Assembly (NCBI GenBank): GCA_028282705.1
Contig: JANQHI010000020.1
Span: forward strand, 62,001-126,000
Length of the DNA stretch: 64,000 nt
Direction of reading: 5' to 3'
Origin: Prolixibacteraceae bacterium
GTDB lineage: Bacteria > Bacteroidota > Bacteroidia > Bacteroidales > Prolixibacteraceae
Shown here one piece after another: positions 1 to 8,784 of this stretch; positions within the stretch are counted from its first letter, which is position 1, and every line of letters starts with the position of its first letter. Under the pieces are notes generated by a model that had not been told where the DNA came from, made no database searches, and saw only the letters and a list, made by a program, of their open reading frames with translations. The position numbers were made by a program, and so were the translations under genes.

Positions 1-1205
1 AAGCCCACATCAGCTTGCATAATTCCTGCTGGTACAGCCAATGCAAACCCAAGTAAACCTCCCAATAAAAATTTTAGTGGGTTGGTCATTTTTAGGGGGC
101 GTGCCATCCAAAGTGTTGCAAGGGTAATAAAGAAAGCCAGCCCTTGTGTTACTAGTTCAAAGGCAGTAACCATCTCGCCAGATACAATTTTCAGGATGCC
201 TGGCTGAGCCTGGTCTGAAAGCAAGTGGTGTGACCATACAGTCCATGAAACTACCAGCTCTACCAACAGGGCTGCACGTGCAATATTCTGCATAAACAGC
301 CTCTTCCCTGTGATCATCATAGCCAGCAAATACCAGGTTCCTGCCACAAAAATAAGTACCAGCCCATCAGCAATCAGGTCTAATCCCCACCAGAACCAGT
401 TTTTGTATAACAGGGCATCAATTGAAGTCTCTTTTAGGTCATAGCCTAGTAGTGCCCCAGCCATAAAAACAAGGATCAGTACACCTGTAAACAGGATGAT
501 CCCTGCATTAAGGGCAGCATCAACTGTACCACGCGCAATGGCTGCAACAGGAAGGGAAACCAGGTGCTCTTTTTCTTTTTTCTTCCTCCTGAAAAGGTTA
601 CCTGTACCTGTCAACCCAAGTGCTGAAGCCAGCAGCTTCCTGGAAGGTTGTTTTTCCCAGCCTTCAGGAGTATAGGCAATGGTTTTAAAAACATTGACCA
701 CAAAAAAGGCTGTCCCCAGCATAACCAGTGCAATACCTAAAATAAAAATAGCCCCTCCCAATGCACTGAACTGGCTAAAATCAGCAGGCAATGGCCAATA
801 CAAAGTATATAATGGTGCATAGTGGGTTATAAATCCAGCCAGCCAGAATATGAGAGTGCCAATTGCAATCAGCACGAATGTCCAGTTACCTAATTTAATA
901 CTCCAGAGTGGTTTTTTCATCAGGTAAGGTACCAGGAATAAAAATGCCCCAAATACAATTGAATAGGTTGACCCAAATATCCCAACCAGTGGGTGGGCGG
1001 TTAGGATAGCAAAATACTGGTCAGGATTGATGGTTGTAATAGGCTCAACCTGGTAAATCCTCATGATCATTCCTTCAATAACAGCAAAACCATAATAAAC
1101 TAACCCAACTACTACAAAACGCAAGGTTAGTTTTTGCATGGGTGTCAATGTATTGGGCTTGAACAATCCTTGCTCTCCATTTAATAATGTTTTTATATAA
1201 CTCAT
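1..1205 (-). CDS. Heme-copper oxidase superfamily subunit I, partial (likely nitric-oxide-reductase-like)
   Basis: About 401 N-terminal residues read from an ATG at 1205; the gene runs off the left edge. It is a polytopic membrane protein with heme-copper oxidase landmarks: a helix II His (H71, in TAHPL) that would bind the low-spin heme, and the helix VII His pair (H326-H327, in WSHHL) that binds the active-site metal. The helix VI segment reads WFWWGLDLIADG (270-281). Aligned with the HLWVEG of classical NorB, the third metal-ligand His becomes Asp276 and the NorB Glu becomes Asp280. Helix X, with the other heme ligands, lies outside the window. The partner subunit II (19 bp upstream) lacks a CuA centre, and an Rrf2 regulator precedes both. 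Ordinary cytochrome c oxidase is therefore unlikely; a non-canonical NO reductase is the best inference. Family membership is confident, the reaction is not. Confidence 0.75.
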   Translation of the reverse strand, partial: MSYIKTLLNGEQGLFKPNTLTPMQKLTLRFVVVGLVYYGFAVIEGMIMRIYQVEPITTINPDQYFAILTAHPLVGIFGSTYSIVFGAFLFLVPYLMKKPLWSIKLGNWTFVLIAIGTLIFWLAGFITHYAPLYTLYWPLPADFSQFSALGGAIFILGIALVMLGTAFFVVNVFKTIAYTPEGWEKQPSRKLLASALGLTGTGNLFRRKKKEKEHLVSLPVAAIARGTVDAALNAGIILFTGVLILVFMAGALLGYDLKETSIDALLYKNWFWWGLDLIADGLVLIFVAGTWYLLAMMITGKRLFMQNIARAALLVELVVSWTVWSHHLLSDQAQPGILKIVSGEMVTAFELVTQGLAFFITLATLWMARPLKMTNPLKFLLGGLLGFALAVPAGIMQADVG

Positions 1206-1224
1206 GATGATGTCCTTTTGAATG

Positions 1225-1788
1225 TTAATTTGTAATTTCTTGTTTGGCAACCACTTCTACCACATCCTTCAGGATCATATCAATCCCTTTGGGACCTGAA
1301 TACTCTGTTGAGCGGATGGTATATAGCCCTGGTTTTTTAAATTCCCAGAGGATATCATTCCTGTGGCCTGGTACAACTTGCATTTGCATAACCATTGTAC
1401 CATCAGTCCTAAACAGCCCAAAGCCATAGGTTAGGTCTTTTGATGTTACATCAAAAAGGACTTTGTCGTCACATTCAATCATTAACTTTTCAGCTGGCAG
1501 GTAGAAGGTGTGGTCTTCAACTGTGATCTCAAAGGTTTTGTCTGCCTCTATCTGGGCACGTTTCAAATCCATTTCAACCCAGGGGATCGTATTGTAGGTA
1601 ATAATATGGAGTGAAATCCCCAAAACCACGAGGAATCCAAAAAACGTGTAAAAAAGGGTATTGCTTACCTTCCCTTTTCCTTTGGTGGTGACTTTGTACC
1701 CAAACCAGCCCACAACTGCCATAATAGCCAGGCAATAGAAAGTGTAAGCCAGTGTTTGTCCAAATAAAACAACTGATGAATCAACCAT
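1225..1788 (-). CDS. Cupredoxin-fold subunit II of a heme-copper oxidoreductase, CuA ligands lost
   Basis: 187 residues with two N-terminal membrane helices (about 12-31 and 44-66) and a C-terminal periplasmic cupredoxin domain, the layout of oxidase subunit II. The CuA motif C-x-E-x-C-G-x-x-H-x-x-M is recognisable at 160-171 but reads STEYSGPKGIDM: both Cys are Ser, the His is Gly, and only Glu162, Gly165 and Met171 remain. The earlier CuA His is Tyr121 in the DLTYGFG segment. The scaffold is kept but a dinuclear copper centre cannot form, so electrons must reach subunit I another way. It is transcribed just before subunit I. The intact reading frame and strong fold conservation argue against a pseudogene. 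Confidence 0.75.
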   Translation of the reverse strand: MVDSSVVLFGQTLAYTFYCLAIMAVVGWFGYKVTTKGKGKVSNTLFYTFFGFLVVLGISLHIITYNTIPWVEMDLKRAQIEADKTFEITVEDHTFYLPAEKLMIECDDKVLFDVTSKDLTYGFGLFRTDGTMVMQMQVVPGHRNDILWEFKKPGLYTIRSTEYSGPKGIDMILKDVVEVVAKQEITN

Positions 1789-1829
1789 AATGTTTCAATT
1801 TTTAAAGTTTGGAATTAGTTATTTAAATA

Positions 1830-1843
1830 CTACCCATAGGTAG
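1830..1843. promoter_or_regulatory. Inverted repeat CTACC-N4-GGTAG, candidate operator
   Basis: A 5+5 inverted repeat around CATA sits 42 bp upstream of the subunit II start, in the 79-bp gap after the Rrf2 gene. No strict TAnnTTTG box is visible in this gap, so the palindrome may mark a regulator-dependent promoter. The assignment to the neighbouring Rrf2 protein is inference from position only. Confidence 0.35.
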
Positions 1844-1867
1844 GATATATTATTAAAAAAAATCTTC

Positions 1868-2275
1868 CTACACCAGTTGTTGTTTTCTTAAATCTGCCAA
1901 TGTGGTAGATTCAAAAGTTTTTAATATGGTTTCCCTGGCATCTGCCCATAGGTTGTGCATTGGGCATGGCTTTTCAAAAAGGCATTCCTCAAAACCAAGG
2001 ATACATTCATTAAATGGGTTCTTCCCTTCAACAGCTTTTATAATATCTGAAACATTTATTTGGTCAAGGTTCTTTACAAAAACATAGCCTCCATTCCTCC
2101 CTTGTATACTTTTAATAAAACCACTTTTTGACAGGCTGGTTAAAAGCCTCATTAAGTAACGTTGGGGTATGTTCAGCTTTTCATGTAAGTATTTGGCAGA
2201 AAATAGCTTCTCATCACTAAGTGCCATGAAACTTAAGATCCTGATTGAATATTCTGTTGTTTTGGTAAGTATCAT
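1868..2275 (-). CDS. Rrf2 family transcriptional regulator (NsrR-like)
   Basis: The 135-residue form starts at ATG 2275 (MILTKTTEYSIRIL), the usual Rrf2 N-terminus. An ATG 39 bp upstream exists, but it falls inside a good TAnnTTTG promoter box and is rejected. A winged helix-turn-helix fills about 1-75 (wing RNGGYV). Three Cys follow in the pattern C-x6-C-x5-C, the Fe-S cluster-binding loop of Rrf2 proteins such as NsrR, IscR and RsrR. It stands immediately upstream of a CuA-less heme-copper oxidoreductase on the same strand, which suits an NO-sensing repressor of an NO reductase. IscR-like or other redox roles are not excluded. Confidence 0.85.
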   Translation of the reverse strand: MILTKTTEYSIRILSFMALSDEKLFSAKYLHEKLNIPQRYLMRLLTSLSKSGFIKSIQGRNGGYVFVKNLDQINVSDIIKAVEGKNPFNECILGFEECLFEKPCPMHNLWADARETILKTFESTTLADLRKQQLV

Positions 2276-2311
2276 AAAATACCACATGAAAGTATGGTTT
2301 TGTAAAAATAA

Positions 2312-2345
2312 CAAACTTATAAAAGGACCTGCATCTGTAAAGGAT
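2312..2345 (-). promoter_or_regulatory. Bacteroidota-type promoter of the Rrf2 gene
   Basis: On the minus strand TAAGTTTG (2319-2312) matches the Bacteroidota -7 box TAnnTTTG, with a TTTA-like -33 element about 20 bases further upstream. The box overlaps the most upstream possible ATG (2314), which supports translation starting at 2275. Confidence 0.5.
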
Positions 2346-2440
2346 ATTGTACAGCATATTTTTATAAGAATCTGGTGATACAGGATGGTTTCTTTAATGG
2401 CTATGAAAAACTTTAACCTTATCAGTATGTTATAATTTAC

Positions 2441-4543
2441 ATGATAATAAGGAAGCTGAAGGTACTGTTATATTCAATATTTTTCATGGCAACCTCGTGC
2501 AGTTTCTCTCAAGAAAAACGAAATATGGGACACATATATACCAACCAATTAATTAATGAAACCTCCCCTTATTTGTTGCAGCATGCCCATAATCCTGTAA
2601 ACTGGTATCCATGGGGTGATGAAGCACTTGAAAAAGCACAAAAGGAAGATAAGTTGTTGCTAATAAGTATAGGGTATGCTGCCTGCCACTGGTGCCATGT
2701 AATGGGGCATGAATCATTTGAGGATGAAGAAGTAGCTAAGATTATGAATGAGCATTTTGTATGTATAAAAGTGGACAGGGAAGAACGCCCGGATGTTGAC
2801 CATATCTACATGACAGCTGTACAACTTATGACCCAAAGGGGAGGATGGCCCTTGAATTGTATAGCCCTGCCTGATGGGAGGCCTGTGTGGGGAGGAACCT
2901 ATTTCCCAAAAGAAAACTGGGAAAAATCTTTGTTAGCTTTGGCTGATTTTTATAAGCAAGACAGGGAAAAAACAGAAGAATATGCTGCCAGGCTTCAGCA
3001 GGGGATCGTGCAATCCTCATTAGCTCCAATTGAAAATGCAGCAGATGAAGTATCTGTAAAAGCTGTGGAAAGGGCAGTTGAAAAATGGAAGAGCCACCTT
3101 GACTTTCAGGATGGGGGTAATAAAGGAGCTCCCAAATTTATGCTCCCAAATAATTTGCTGTTTTTGTTGCATTATGGGCACCAGGAAAATGATAAACAAG
3201 CATTGTTTTATGTGGAAACAACCCTTAAGAAAATGGCTTTTGGAGGGGTGTATGACCATATTGGGGGAGGGTTTGCCAGGTACTCAGTTGATAGCCAGTG
3301 GAAAGTCCCACATTTTGAAAAGATGTTGTATGATAATGGGCAATTGCTCAGCCTTTATTCCCAGGCATACCAGAAATTTAAAAACCCTCATTATAAGGAA
3401 GTGGCAAGTGAAATTACCAGCTTCCTGAAAAGGGAAATGCTTTCTCCTGAGAATGGGTTTTATTCTTCACTGGATGCTGATTCAGAAGGGGAAGAAGGGA
3501 AATTTTATGTTTGGAAGGAGGAGGAATTAAAAACATTATTGAAAGAAGATTTTCTCTTGTTTGCTGATTATTACAACATCAATAACTATGGGCATTGGGA
3601 ATATGGGAATTACATTTTGCAACGGAAAATTGTAGGTGAAAAGTTTGCCAAAAAACAGGATATACCTGTTTCTGTACTTAATGAAAAAGTAGCAACCTGG
3701 AAAAAGGTTTTGCTTGAAGAAAGAAGCCATAGGGTGCGACCAGGGTTAGATGATAAAATACTAGCCTCGTGGAATGCCCTGGTTATAACAGGATTGGTTG
3801 ATGCTTACAAGGCATTTGGGAAAATAGAGTACTTAGAACTAGCCATTAATAATGCCGGGTTCCTGCAATCAAAAATAGCTAAACCAGGTAGTGGGCTTTT
3901 CCATTCTTACAAAAATGGGGTAAGCAAAATTGATGGGTTCCTTGAGGATTATGCTTTTGTTATCCAGGCGTATATTGGGTTATTTGAAAGTACAGGGCAA
4001 AAACTTTGGCTGGATAGGGCTGCTGAACTGTTACAATACACATTGGAACAATTTTATGACCCCCAGAAGGAGATTTTTTATTTTACATCAAATAGCCAAA
4101 AGGAGTTGATCTCAAGGACTATTGAAATCCATGATAATGTAACCCCGGCATCAAATTCTGTGATGGCTTTAAACTTGTTCAAATTAAGTTTTCTGTTGGG
4201 AAAACCATATTATAAGCAAATAGCAAAAAAGATGCTGCTTAAAGTAGTTGATGGGGTGGAGCAATACCCTTCAGGGCATAGCAATTGGCTGCAGTTGGCC
4301 CTGAACATGGCAGGCAAACATTATGAAGTGGCTATATGTGGTGCTAATGCAAAGGCTAAACTAATTGAATTGCAGAAAGGATACCTTCCTAACCTGGTAT
4401 ACTGCCTTGGGGAAAATGACAATGGGCTACCCCTACTAAAAGGGCGTTATGTTGTAGGGAAAACATTTATTTATGTGTGTAAGGACAACACCTGCCAACT
4501 ACCTGTTGAGGCTGTTGAAGAAGCATTAAAACAGTTTAAATAG
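2441..4543 (+). CDS. DUF255/YyaL family thioredoxin-fold protein (SPATA20-like)
   Basis: 700 residues, the full family length. An N-terminal hydrophobic stretch ending at Cys20 (MATSC) suggests a lipoprotein signal, which not all family members have. The DUF255 thioredoxin-like domain (about 35-195) contains the family CHWCH motif at 82-86. The C-terminal two thirds form an alpha/alpha barrel resembling N-acylglucosamine epimerases and glycosidases (for example [17 protein letters not shown] and [12 protein letters not shown]). The molecular function is not established; a redox role is often suggested from the CxxC. Stand-alone gene, convergent with the next one, CpG-poor like the other backbone genes. 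Confidence 0.88.
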   Translation: MIIRKLKVLLYSIFFMATSCSFSQEKRNMGHIYTNQLINETSPYLLQHAHNPVNWYPWGDEALEKAQKEDKLLLISIGYAACHWCHVMGHESFEDEEVAKIMNEHFVCIKVDREERPDVDHIYMTAVQLMTQRGGWPLNCIALPDGRPVWGGTYFPKENWEKSLLALADFYKQDREKTEEYAARLQQGIVQSSLAPIENAADEVSVKAVERAVEKWKSHLDFQDGGNKGAPKFMLPNNLLFLLHYGHQENDKQALFYVETTLKKMAFGGVYDHIGGGFARYSVDSQWKVPHFEKMLYDNGQLLSLYSQAYQKFKNPHYKEVASEITSFLKREMLSPENGFYSSLDADSEGEEGKFYVWKEEELKTLLKEDFLLFADYYNINNYGHWEYGNYILQRKIVGEKFAKKQDIPVSVLNEKVATWKKVLLEERSHRVRPGLDDKILASWNALVITGLVDAYKAFGKIEYLELAINNAGFLQSKIAKPGSGLFHSYKNGVSKIDGFLEDYAFVIQAYIGLFESTGQKLWLDRAAELLQYTLEQFYDPQKEIFYFTSNSQKELISRTIEIHDNVTPASNSVMALNLFKLSFLLGKPYYKQIAKKMLLKVVDGVEQYPSGHSNWLQLALNMAGKHYEVAICGANAKAKLIELQKGYLPNLVYCLGENDNGLPLLKGRYVVGKTFIYVCKDNTCQLPVEAVEEALKQFK

Positions 4544-4671
4544 GAGCTTAATATTAAACTTTATCCTGTCATTTGTATTAAAACTCAAAAATCTTTATAG
4601 TCAAAGTTTCGCCAAGATAAAAATTATGAATTTTATAATTTACAAATTTATAGCCTTCATTTCTTTCCAGC

Positions 4672-6060
4672 TTAAATCCCAAACCTTAAGAACCCAAATG
4701 CCACTGATACATTAGGGGTATTCTCTGAAAAATAGGTTTTTATGTCCCTTACAGCAATACCAAATTCCCAACTATCGCGCACATTAATGTTTAGCCCCAT
4801 AGGGATATTAAACTCATAATTCCCTCCAGTTACAAAGCCTAAAGAAAATTCCAGGGCATCAACAGGGCGTACCCATCCACCTACATTGAACATGGTTTTA
4901 TTTAAAGAACCCGGGTTTTCTGACAAAGAAGCCAACAGGTCAAAACCTCCACCTAAAACACCTCCATTATCATATTGTGCACCAAATCTTAGCAGTGATG
5001 GCAATCCTGCTTCAACTTCTTCCACTCCCACCCATTCAAAAACGCCAAAGTAATCATCAAATTCCTGTGCTTCCTCAAAAATGTTGTAATTGTCAAACCC
5101 ATCTGCCTCTAGCTTTTCCAATGGCTGGTCAATGGCTTTATACACATTTCCATCCCAGGTCATGTTGCCCAAATCAGTAACAGCTAATGAAACAGTAATT
5201 GCATTGATAAATTCAGCAGTTACCCCAAGGTCAAGTCCAACTCCTGCACCTACTTTTTTTATGCCATCCCCTTCAACCCTGGAAGGGGTTTGGGCATCAC
5301 CCCAATCAATATCAAAAACAGGGTTTAGGGCTGAATACATTTTCAGTTCATCATCAACCACCCCTACGTCAAAAGTTCCATACCCAATTAGGTATTTAAG
5401 CCCAACCCCACCATAAAGTTTTATCAATTCAGTGTTTACAAAATTAGCTCCTATGGCCAGGTTAAATTCGCGGTACCAGTTTATCCCCCAACGCGCATCA
5501 TCTTCTAGGATAGCAGAATACAACCTAGGGTTTGATGCTACACCAGTGGGTATACCATCAACTTCAATTTGTTGGTCAAAATAAGGGGCATCTTTTCCCA
5601 GGAAAATGATCTCTGCAAGGTTCCGGTTTGTATTAAATTTGGCATGTAGTTTTTCTTTGATATTGAAGGCAACACCAACTTTTTTACCTTGGTAAGCAAT
5701 TGCAAACCAGGTGAGATCAAGGTCAGTGACCAGTGTTGAGTTTGTAAAATTATTGGCAGCCTCTTGCTTTTGGGCTAATGTAAAGTCAGTATCCCCAGTC
5801 CAGAAATCATTGTTCAATTCAGTCCTTGTAAGGGCATCAGTGTACAATGAAGCTCCTATTTCAAAAAATGTGACATGCCAGCTTTTTGTTGATTTATTGA
5901 TGGCCACATTAGCTGGGTTGATCCCAATGGCTCTTGAGTCAGTGACTTTGGTGGTGGCAATTCCTGAACCTGTCGCATAAACAGAGCTCAGTTCATATTG
6001 TGCATATCCCAGTTGAACCAGGAATACACAAAGGATAATGGTTAATGTTTGTTTCTTCAT
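4672..6060 (-). CDS. DUF5723 family outer-membrane protein
   Basis: 462 residues with a cleavable signal peptide (Lys-rich start, hydrophobic core, cut near GYAQ). It then shows the DUF5723 signature region with an Asn-Pro-Ala stretch (IGINPANVAI) and repeated amphipathic strands typical of the PorV/FadL-like beta-barrels of Bacteroidota. The C-terminus ends in an aromatic/glycine strand (VAFGFLRFGI), as expected for a barrel closing strand. Probably an outer-membrane protein; cargo or role unknown. It lies alone between convergent and divergent neighbours. Confidence 0.75.
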   Translation of the reverse strand: MKKQTLTIILCVFLVQLGYAQYELSSVYATGSGIATTKVTDSRAIGINPANVAINKSTKSWHVTFFEIGASLYTDALTRTELNNDFWTGDTDFTLAQKQEAANNFTNSTLVTDLDLTWFAIAYQGKKVGVAFNIKEKLHAKFNTNRNLAEIIFLGKDAPYFDQQIEVDGIPTGVASNPRLYSAILEDDARWGINWYREFNLAIGANFVNTELIKLYGGVGLKYLIGYGTFDVGVVDDELKMYSALNPVFDIDWGDAQTPSRVEGDGIKKVGAGVGLDLGVTAEFINAITVSLAVTDLGNMTWDGNVYKAIDQPLEKLEADGFDNYNIFEEAQEFDDYFGVFEWVGVEEVEAGLPSLLRFGAQYDNGGVLGGGFDLLASLSENPGSLNKTMFNVGGWVRPVDALEFSLGFVTGGNYEFNIPMGLNINVRDSWEFGIAVRDIKTYFSENTPNVSVAFGFLRFGI

Positions 6061-6236
6061 GGTATGTTAGAGTACTGATAATCTGTTAGTTTAATTCAAG
6101 TTCTGAAAAAGAATTTAAAAATCCTAATGTTTTATTGCTTCCGTAAAAACATATTGAACAGATGCTTGTTTATGGTACTGGCAGTTGGTTTAGAAAGGAT
6201 AAATAAATCATCTATTTGGCATTATAAAATATTTCA

Positions 6237-7289
6237 TTGGAAAAATTTCCTTATATCATTGTAGGGCAGGGTATAGCCGGAACTACTCTGGCTTTTGAGC
6301 TTGAAAAAGCCGGCTTACCCTTTAAAATTATTACAGATAACACGCGGTTTGGAGCTTCAAAGGTAGCAGCAGGGATATACAATCCTTTGGTTTTTAAACG
6401 CCTGGTTAAAAGCTGGATGGTGGATGATGTGCTGCCTGTGGCACTGGACACATATTCAAGCCTGGAAAAACATTTCAATACAAAATTTATCCACTCCCTG
6501 AATATCCTGAAACCTCTTTCAAAGCAAGAACACAAATTATGGGAAGAAAAGAAGGAAGAAGATATGCTTAATAACTATATTTCAGGTGTTGAAGCAGGTA
6601 CACATTATGCAGGGCTTCATAGTTTTTATGGCTTTGGTAAAGTTACCCAATCAGGATACCTGGATACTTCCTTGATGCTTCAAACTGCATTTGGCCATTT
6701 TGTTGAAAATAAGGATTTAATCCAGGAGAGGTTTAAATATGAGGATGTCAGCATAGAAGAAGGCAGGGTATTTTGGAAGAAAAGCCAGGTGGCTGCAATC
6801 ATTTTTTGTAAAGGGTCCTATTCCATTTACAACCCATATTTCAGTTTTGTAAAGTTTACACCAACAAAAGGGGAATTACTTTTAATCAAGGCACCAGAAT
6901 TACCCCAAACCCATATATACCCCAAAAAAGTTTATATACTTCCTGTTGGTAAAAGCAGGTTTAAGGTGGGTTCAACTTATGATTGGGATGACTTTACAAA
7001 TACACCTACAGTTAAAGGGAAGGAATCAATAGAAGAACGTTTACAGGATTTAATCTCAGTACCATATACAGTTGAAAAACATTGGGCAGGGGTACGCCCA
7101 ACAGTTCATGACAGGAGGCCTGTCCTTGGTTTTCATCCTGAAATACCAGGAATTGCAATGTTTAATGGGATGGGTACAAAAGGGGTTATGCTTGCACCTT
7201 ATTTTGCCAAAGAAATGGTAAAAATCATTCAAAATAGGAACTATAAAATACCTCCAGAAGTAGCTGTTTCCAGGTTTTGGAAAAGTTAA
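6237..7289 (+). CDS. FAD-dependent oxidoreductase (DAO family)
   Basis: 350 residues. An N-terminal Rossmann fingerprint (IIVGQGIAG, 7-15) binds the ADP part of FAD. The C-terminal GVRPTVHDRRPVLG and FNGMGTKGVMLAP segments are typical of the D-amino-acid/glycine oxidase-like (DAO, PF01266) superfamily. The substrate cannot be predicted. No ATG lies in frame near the fingerprint; the start is a TTG (6237), which leaves the usual five or six residues before the first strand. A monocistronic gene in the CpG-poor backbone. Confidence 0.82.
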   Translation: MEKFPYIIVGQGIAGTTLAFELEKAGLPFKIITDNTRFGASKVAAGIYNPLVFKRLVKSWMVDDVLPVALDTYSSLEKHFNTKFIHSLNILKPLSKQEHKLWEEKKEEDMLNNYISGVEAGTHYAGLHSFYGFGKVTQSGYLDTSLMLQTAFGHFVENKDLIQERFKYEDVSIEEGRVFWKKSQVAAIIFCKGSYSIYNPYFSFVKFTPTKGELLLIKAPELPQTHIYPKKVYILPVGKSRFKVGSTYDWDDFTNTPTVKGKESIEERLQDLISVPYTVEKHWAGVRPTVHDRRPVLGFHPEIPGIAMFNGMGTKGVMLAPYFAKEMVKIIQNRNYKIPPEVAVSRFWKS

Positions 7290-7418
7290 CCTTGGTTTGA
7301 AGAGAATAAAGTGTAGTTGTAGAGTAATCAATGTATTTGCCTGATTTCGTTGGTAATAATCCTGATCATTAGGTTTAATTTTGTATATTCAACATGCTAA
7401 AAACTAAAACAAAAATCA

Positions 7419-8660
7419 ATGAAGGCATTTATATTATTGGTACTGGCATTAGTGCTTTTTGCATGTACCCAGAAAGAGGTAAAAATTTATCAGTGGCGTG
7501 GGCAAGACAGGGCAGGAATTTATTATGAAGAAGGGTTACAAAAAGAATGGATTGAAGATGGTCCAGAAGAAGTGTGGTCAACTGAACTCTTGGGGCATGG
7601 GTATGGCTCACCAGTTATTACTGAAGATAAGCTGTATGTAACAGGAACTGCTGATAGCATGGCTATGCTGTTTTGTTTAGATTTGCAGGGGCAGTTGGTT
7701 TGGGAATCAGCATATGGAGAGGAATGGATGCGCAATTTCCCTGGTTCGCGTTCAGCACCAACTGTTGTTGGTGAGCTTATTTATGTGGGGTCAGGAATGG
7801 GCAACCTGTACTGTTTTGACCTGGAAGGGAATGTGGTTTGGTCAAAAAGTTTTGAAGAGGATTTTAAGGGTGTGTACCCACGTTTTGGGATTGCAGAAGC
7901 TGCCCTGGTTGATGATGATAAAGTGTTTTGGTGCCCTGGAGGTGAAGAGCATAATATTGTAGCCCTAAACAGGTTTACTGGCAAGTTGATTTGGAGCTGT
8001 AAAGCAGAAGGGGAGAGGCCAGGGTATAATTCCCCTAATTTGATTGCCCTTCCTGGAAAGAAAATTATGGTAACATTTACTGCATACCACCTTTTAGGTA
8101 TTGATGTTAAAACAGGGGAAGTACTGTGGAAACATGCACAGGATAATACACCTGTGGAAAAAAGGCAGCCTGGGGCTGGAGATACCCATAGCAACACAGC
8201 AGTTTATGATAATGGTGCTATCTATTATGCAGCAGGTGATGGAAACAGGGGGGTTAAGCTGGAATTGTCAGAAGATGGCACAAGCATAAAGGAAATATGG
8301 AGGTCTGAAGGTTTTGACAGCTATATGGGAGGTATTGTTAAAATTGGTGATTATGTATATGGAGGAGGCGTAAGGAAAAAGGCTCTTAAGCGTGTAAATG
8401 CATCTGATGGGCAGATGGCTGATACCCTGAAAATTGGTGATGGGATTGTAATAGCTGCTGATGGGCTGCTCTATTACTACAACCAAAAAGGGGTGGTAAA
8501 CCTAGTGGATTATTCAGGTGATGATTTGAAAGTAGTTAGCACATTTAAAGTTGAAAAGGGCAGCAAGGAGCATTTTTCACATCCTGTTATTGATAATGGT
8601 GTTTTATACATCAGGAGGGGTAAAGCCCTGATGGCTTATGACATAAAAGAAACAGTTTAG
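7419..8660 (+). CDS. PQQ-like beta-propeller lipoprotein
   Basis: 413 residues with a lipoprotein signal (lipobox LFAC, Cys16). Repeated propeller blades of the PQQ-like/BamB type follow, with recurring units such as GSPVITEDKLYVTG, APTVVGELIYVGS and LDLQG-x-LVWE where Trp closes the blades. Such proteins are either scaffold propellers or quinoprotein-like. No PQQ-ligating residues can be asserted here, so an enzyme call would be over-reach. It is followed 124 bp later by a PQQ-type sugar dehydrogenase gene on the same strand; a shared role in periplasmic sugar oxidation is possible but unproven. Confidence 0.75.
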   Translation: MKAFILLVLALVLFACTQKEVKIYQWRGQDRAGIYYEEGLQKEWIEDGPEEVWSTELLGHGYGSPVITEDKLYVTGTADSMAMLFCLDLQGQLVWESAYGEEWMRNFPGSRSAPTVVGELIYVGSGMGNLYCFDLEGNVVWSKSFEEDFKGVYPRFGIAEAALVDDDKVFWCPGGEEHNIVALNRFTGKLIWSCKAEGERPGYNSPNLIALPGKKIMVTFTAYHLLGIDVKTGEVLWKHAQDNTPVEKRQPGAGDTHSNTAVYDNGAIYYAAGDGNRGVKLELSEDGTSIKEIWRSEGFDSYMGGIVKIGDYVYGGGVRKKALKRVNASDGQMADTLKIGDGIVIAADGLLYYYNQKGVVNLVDYSGDDLKVVSTFKVEKGSKEHFSHPVIDNGVLYIRRGKALMAYDIKETV

Positions 8661-8784
8661 AATAGGTTAGGGTGAGTTTGTAGTAAATATCCAGGGGATA
8701 TATTTCATTGAAGCAGGTAAACCATATCTTAACCTATGTGTTATAATTTTTTGGTTAGGATAAGGAAATTTAAAATTGGTTCTA

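Noticed and set aside
1-1788. Ordinary cytochrome c oxidase subunits I and II
   Set aside because: All CuA ligands except Met are replaced in subunit II, and subunit I lacks the WFFGHPEVY-type helix VI motif.
2276-2314. Longer Rrf2 protein starting at ATG 2314
   Set aside because: That ATG lies inside a TAnnTTTG promoter box, and the extra residues are unlike Rrf2 N-termini.
4977-5416. Antisense reading frames opposite the DUF5723 gene, and many similar frames opposite SusC genes
   Set aside because: They mirror the codon pattern of the sense genes, have no ribosome-binding context and resemble no family.
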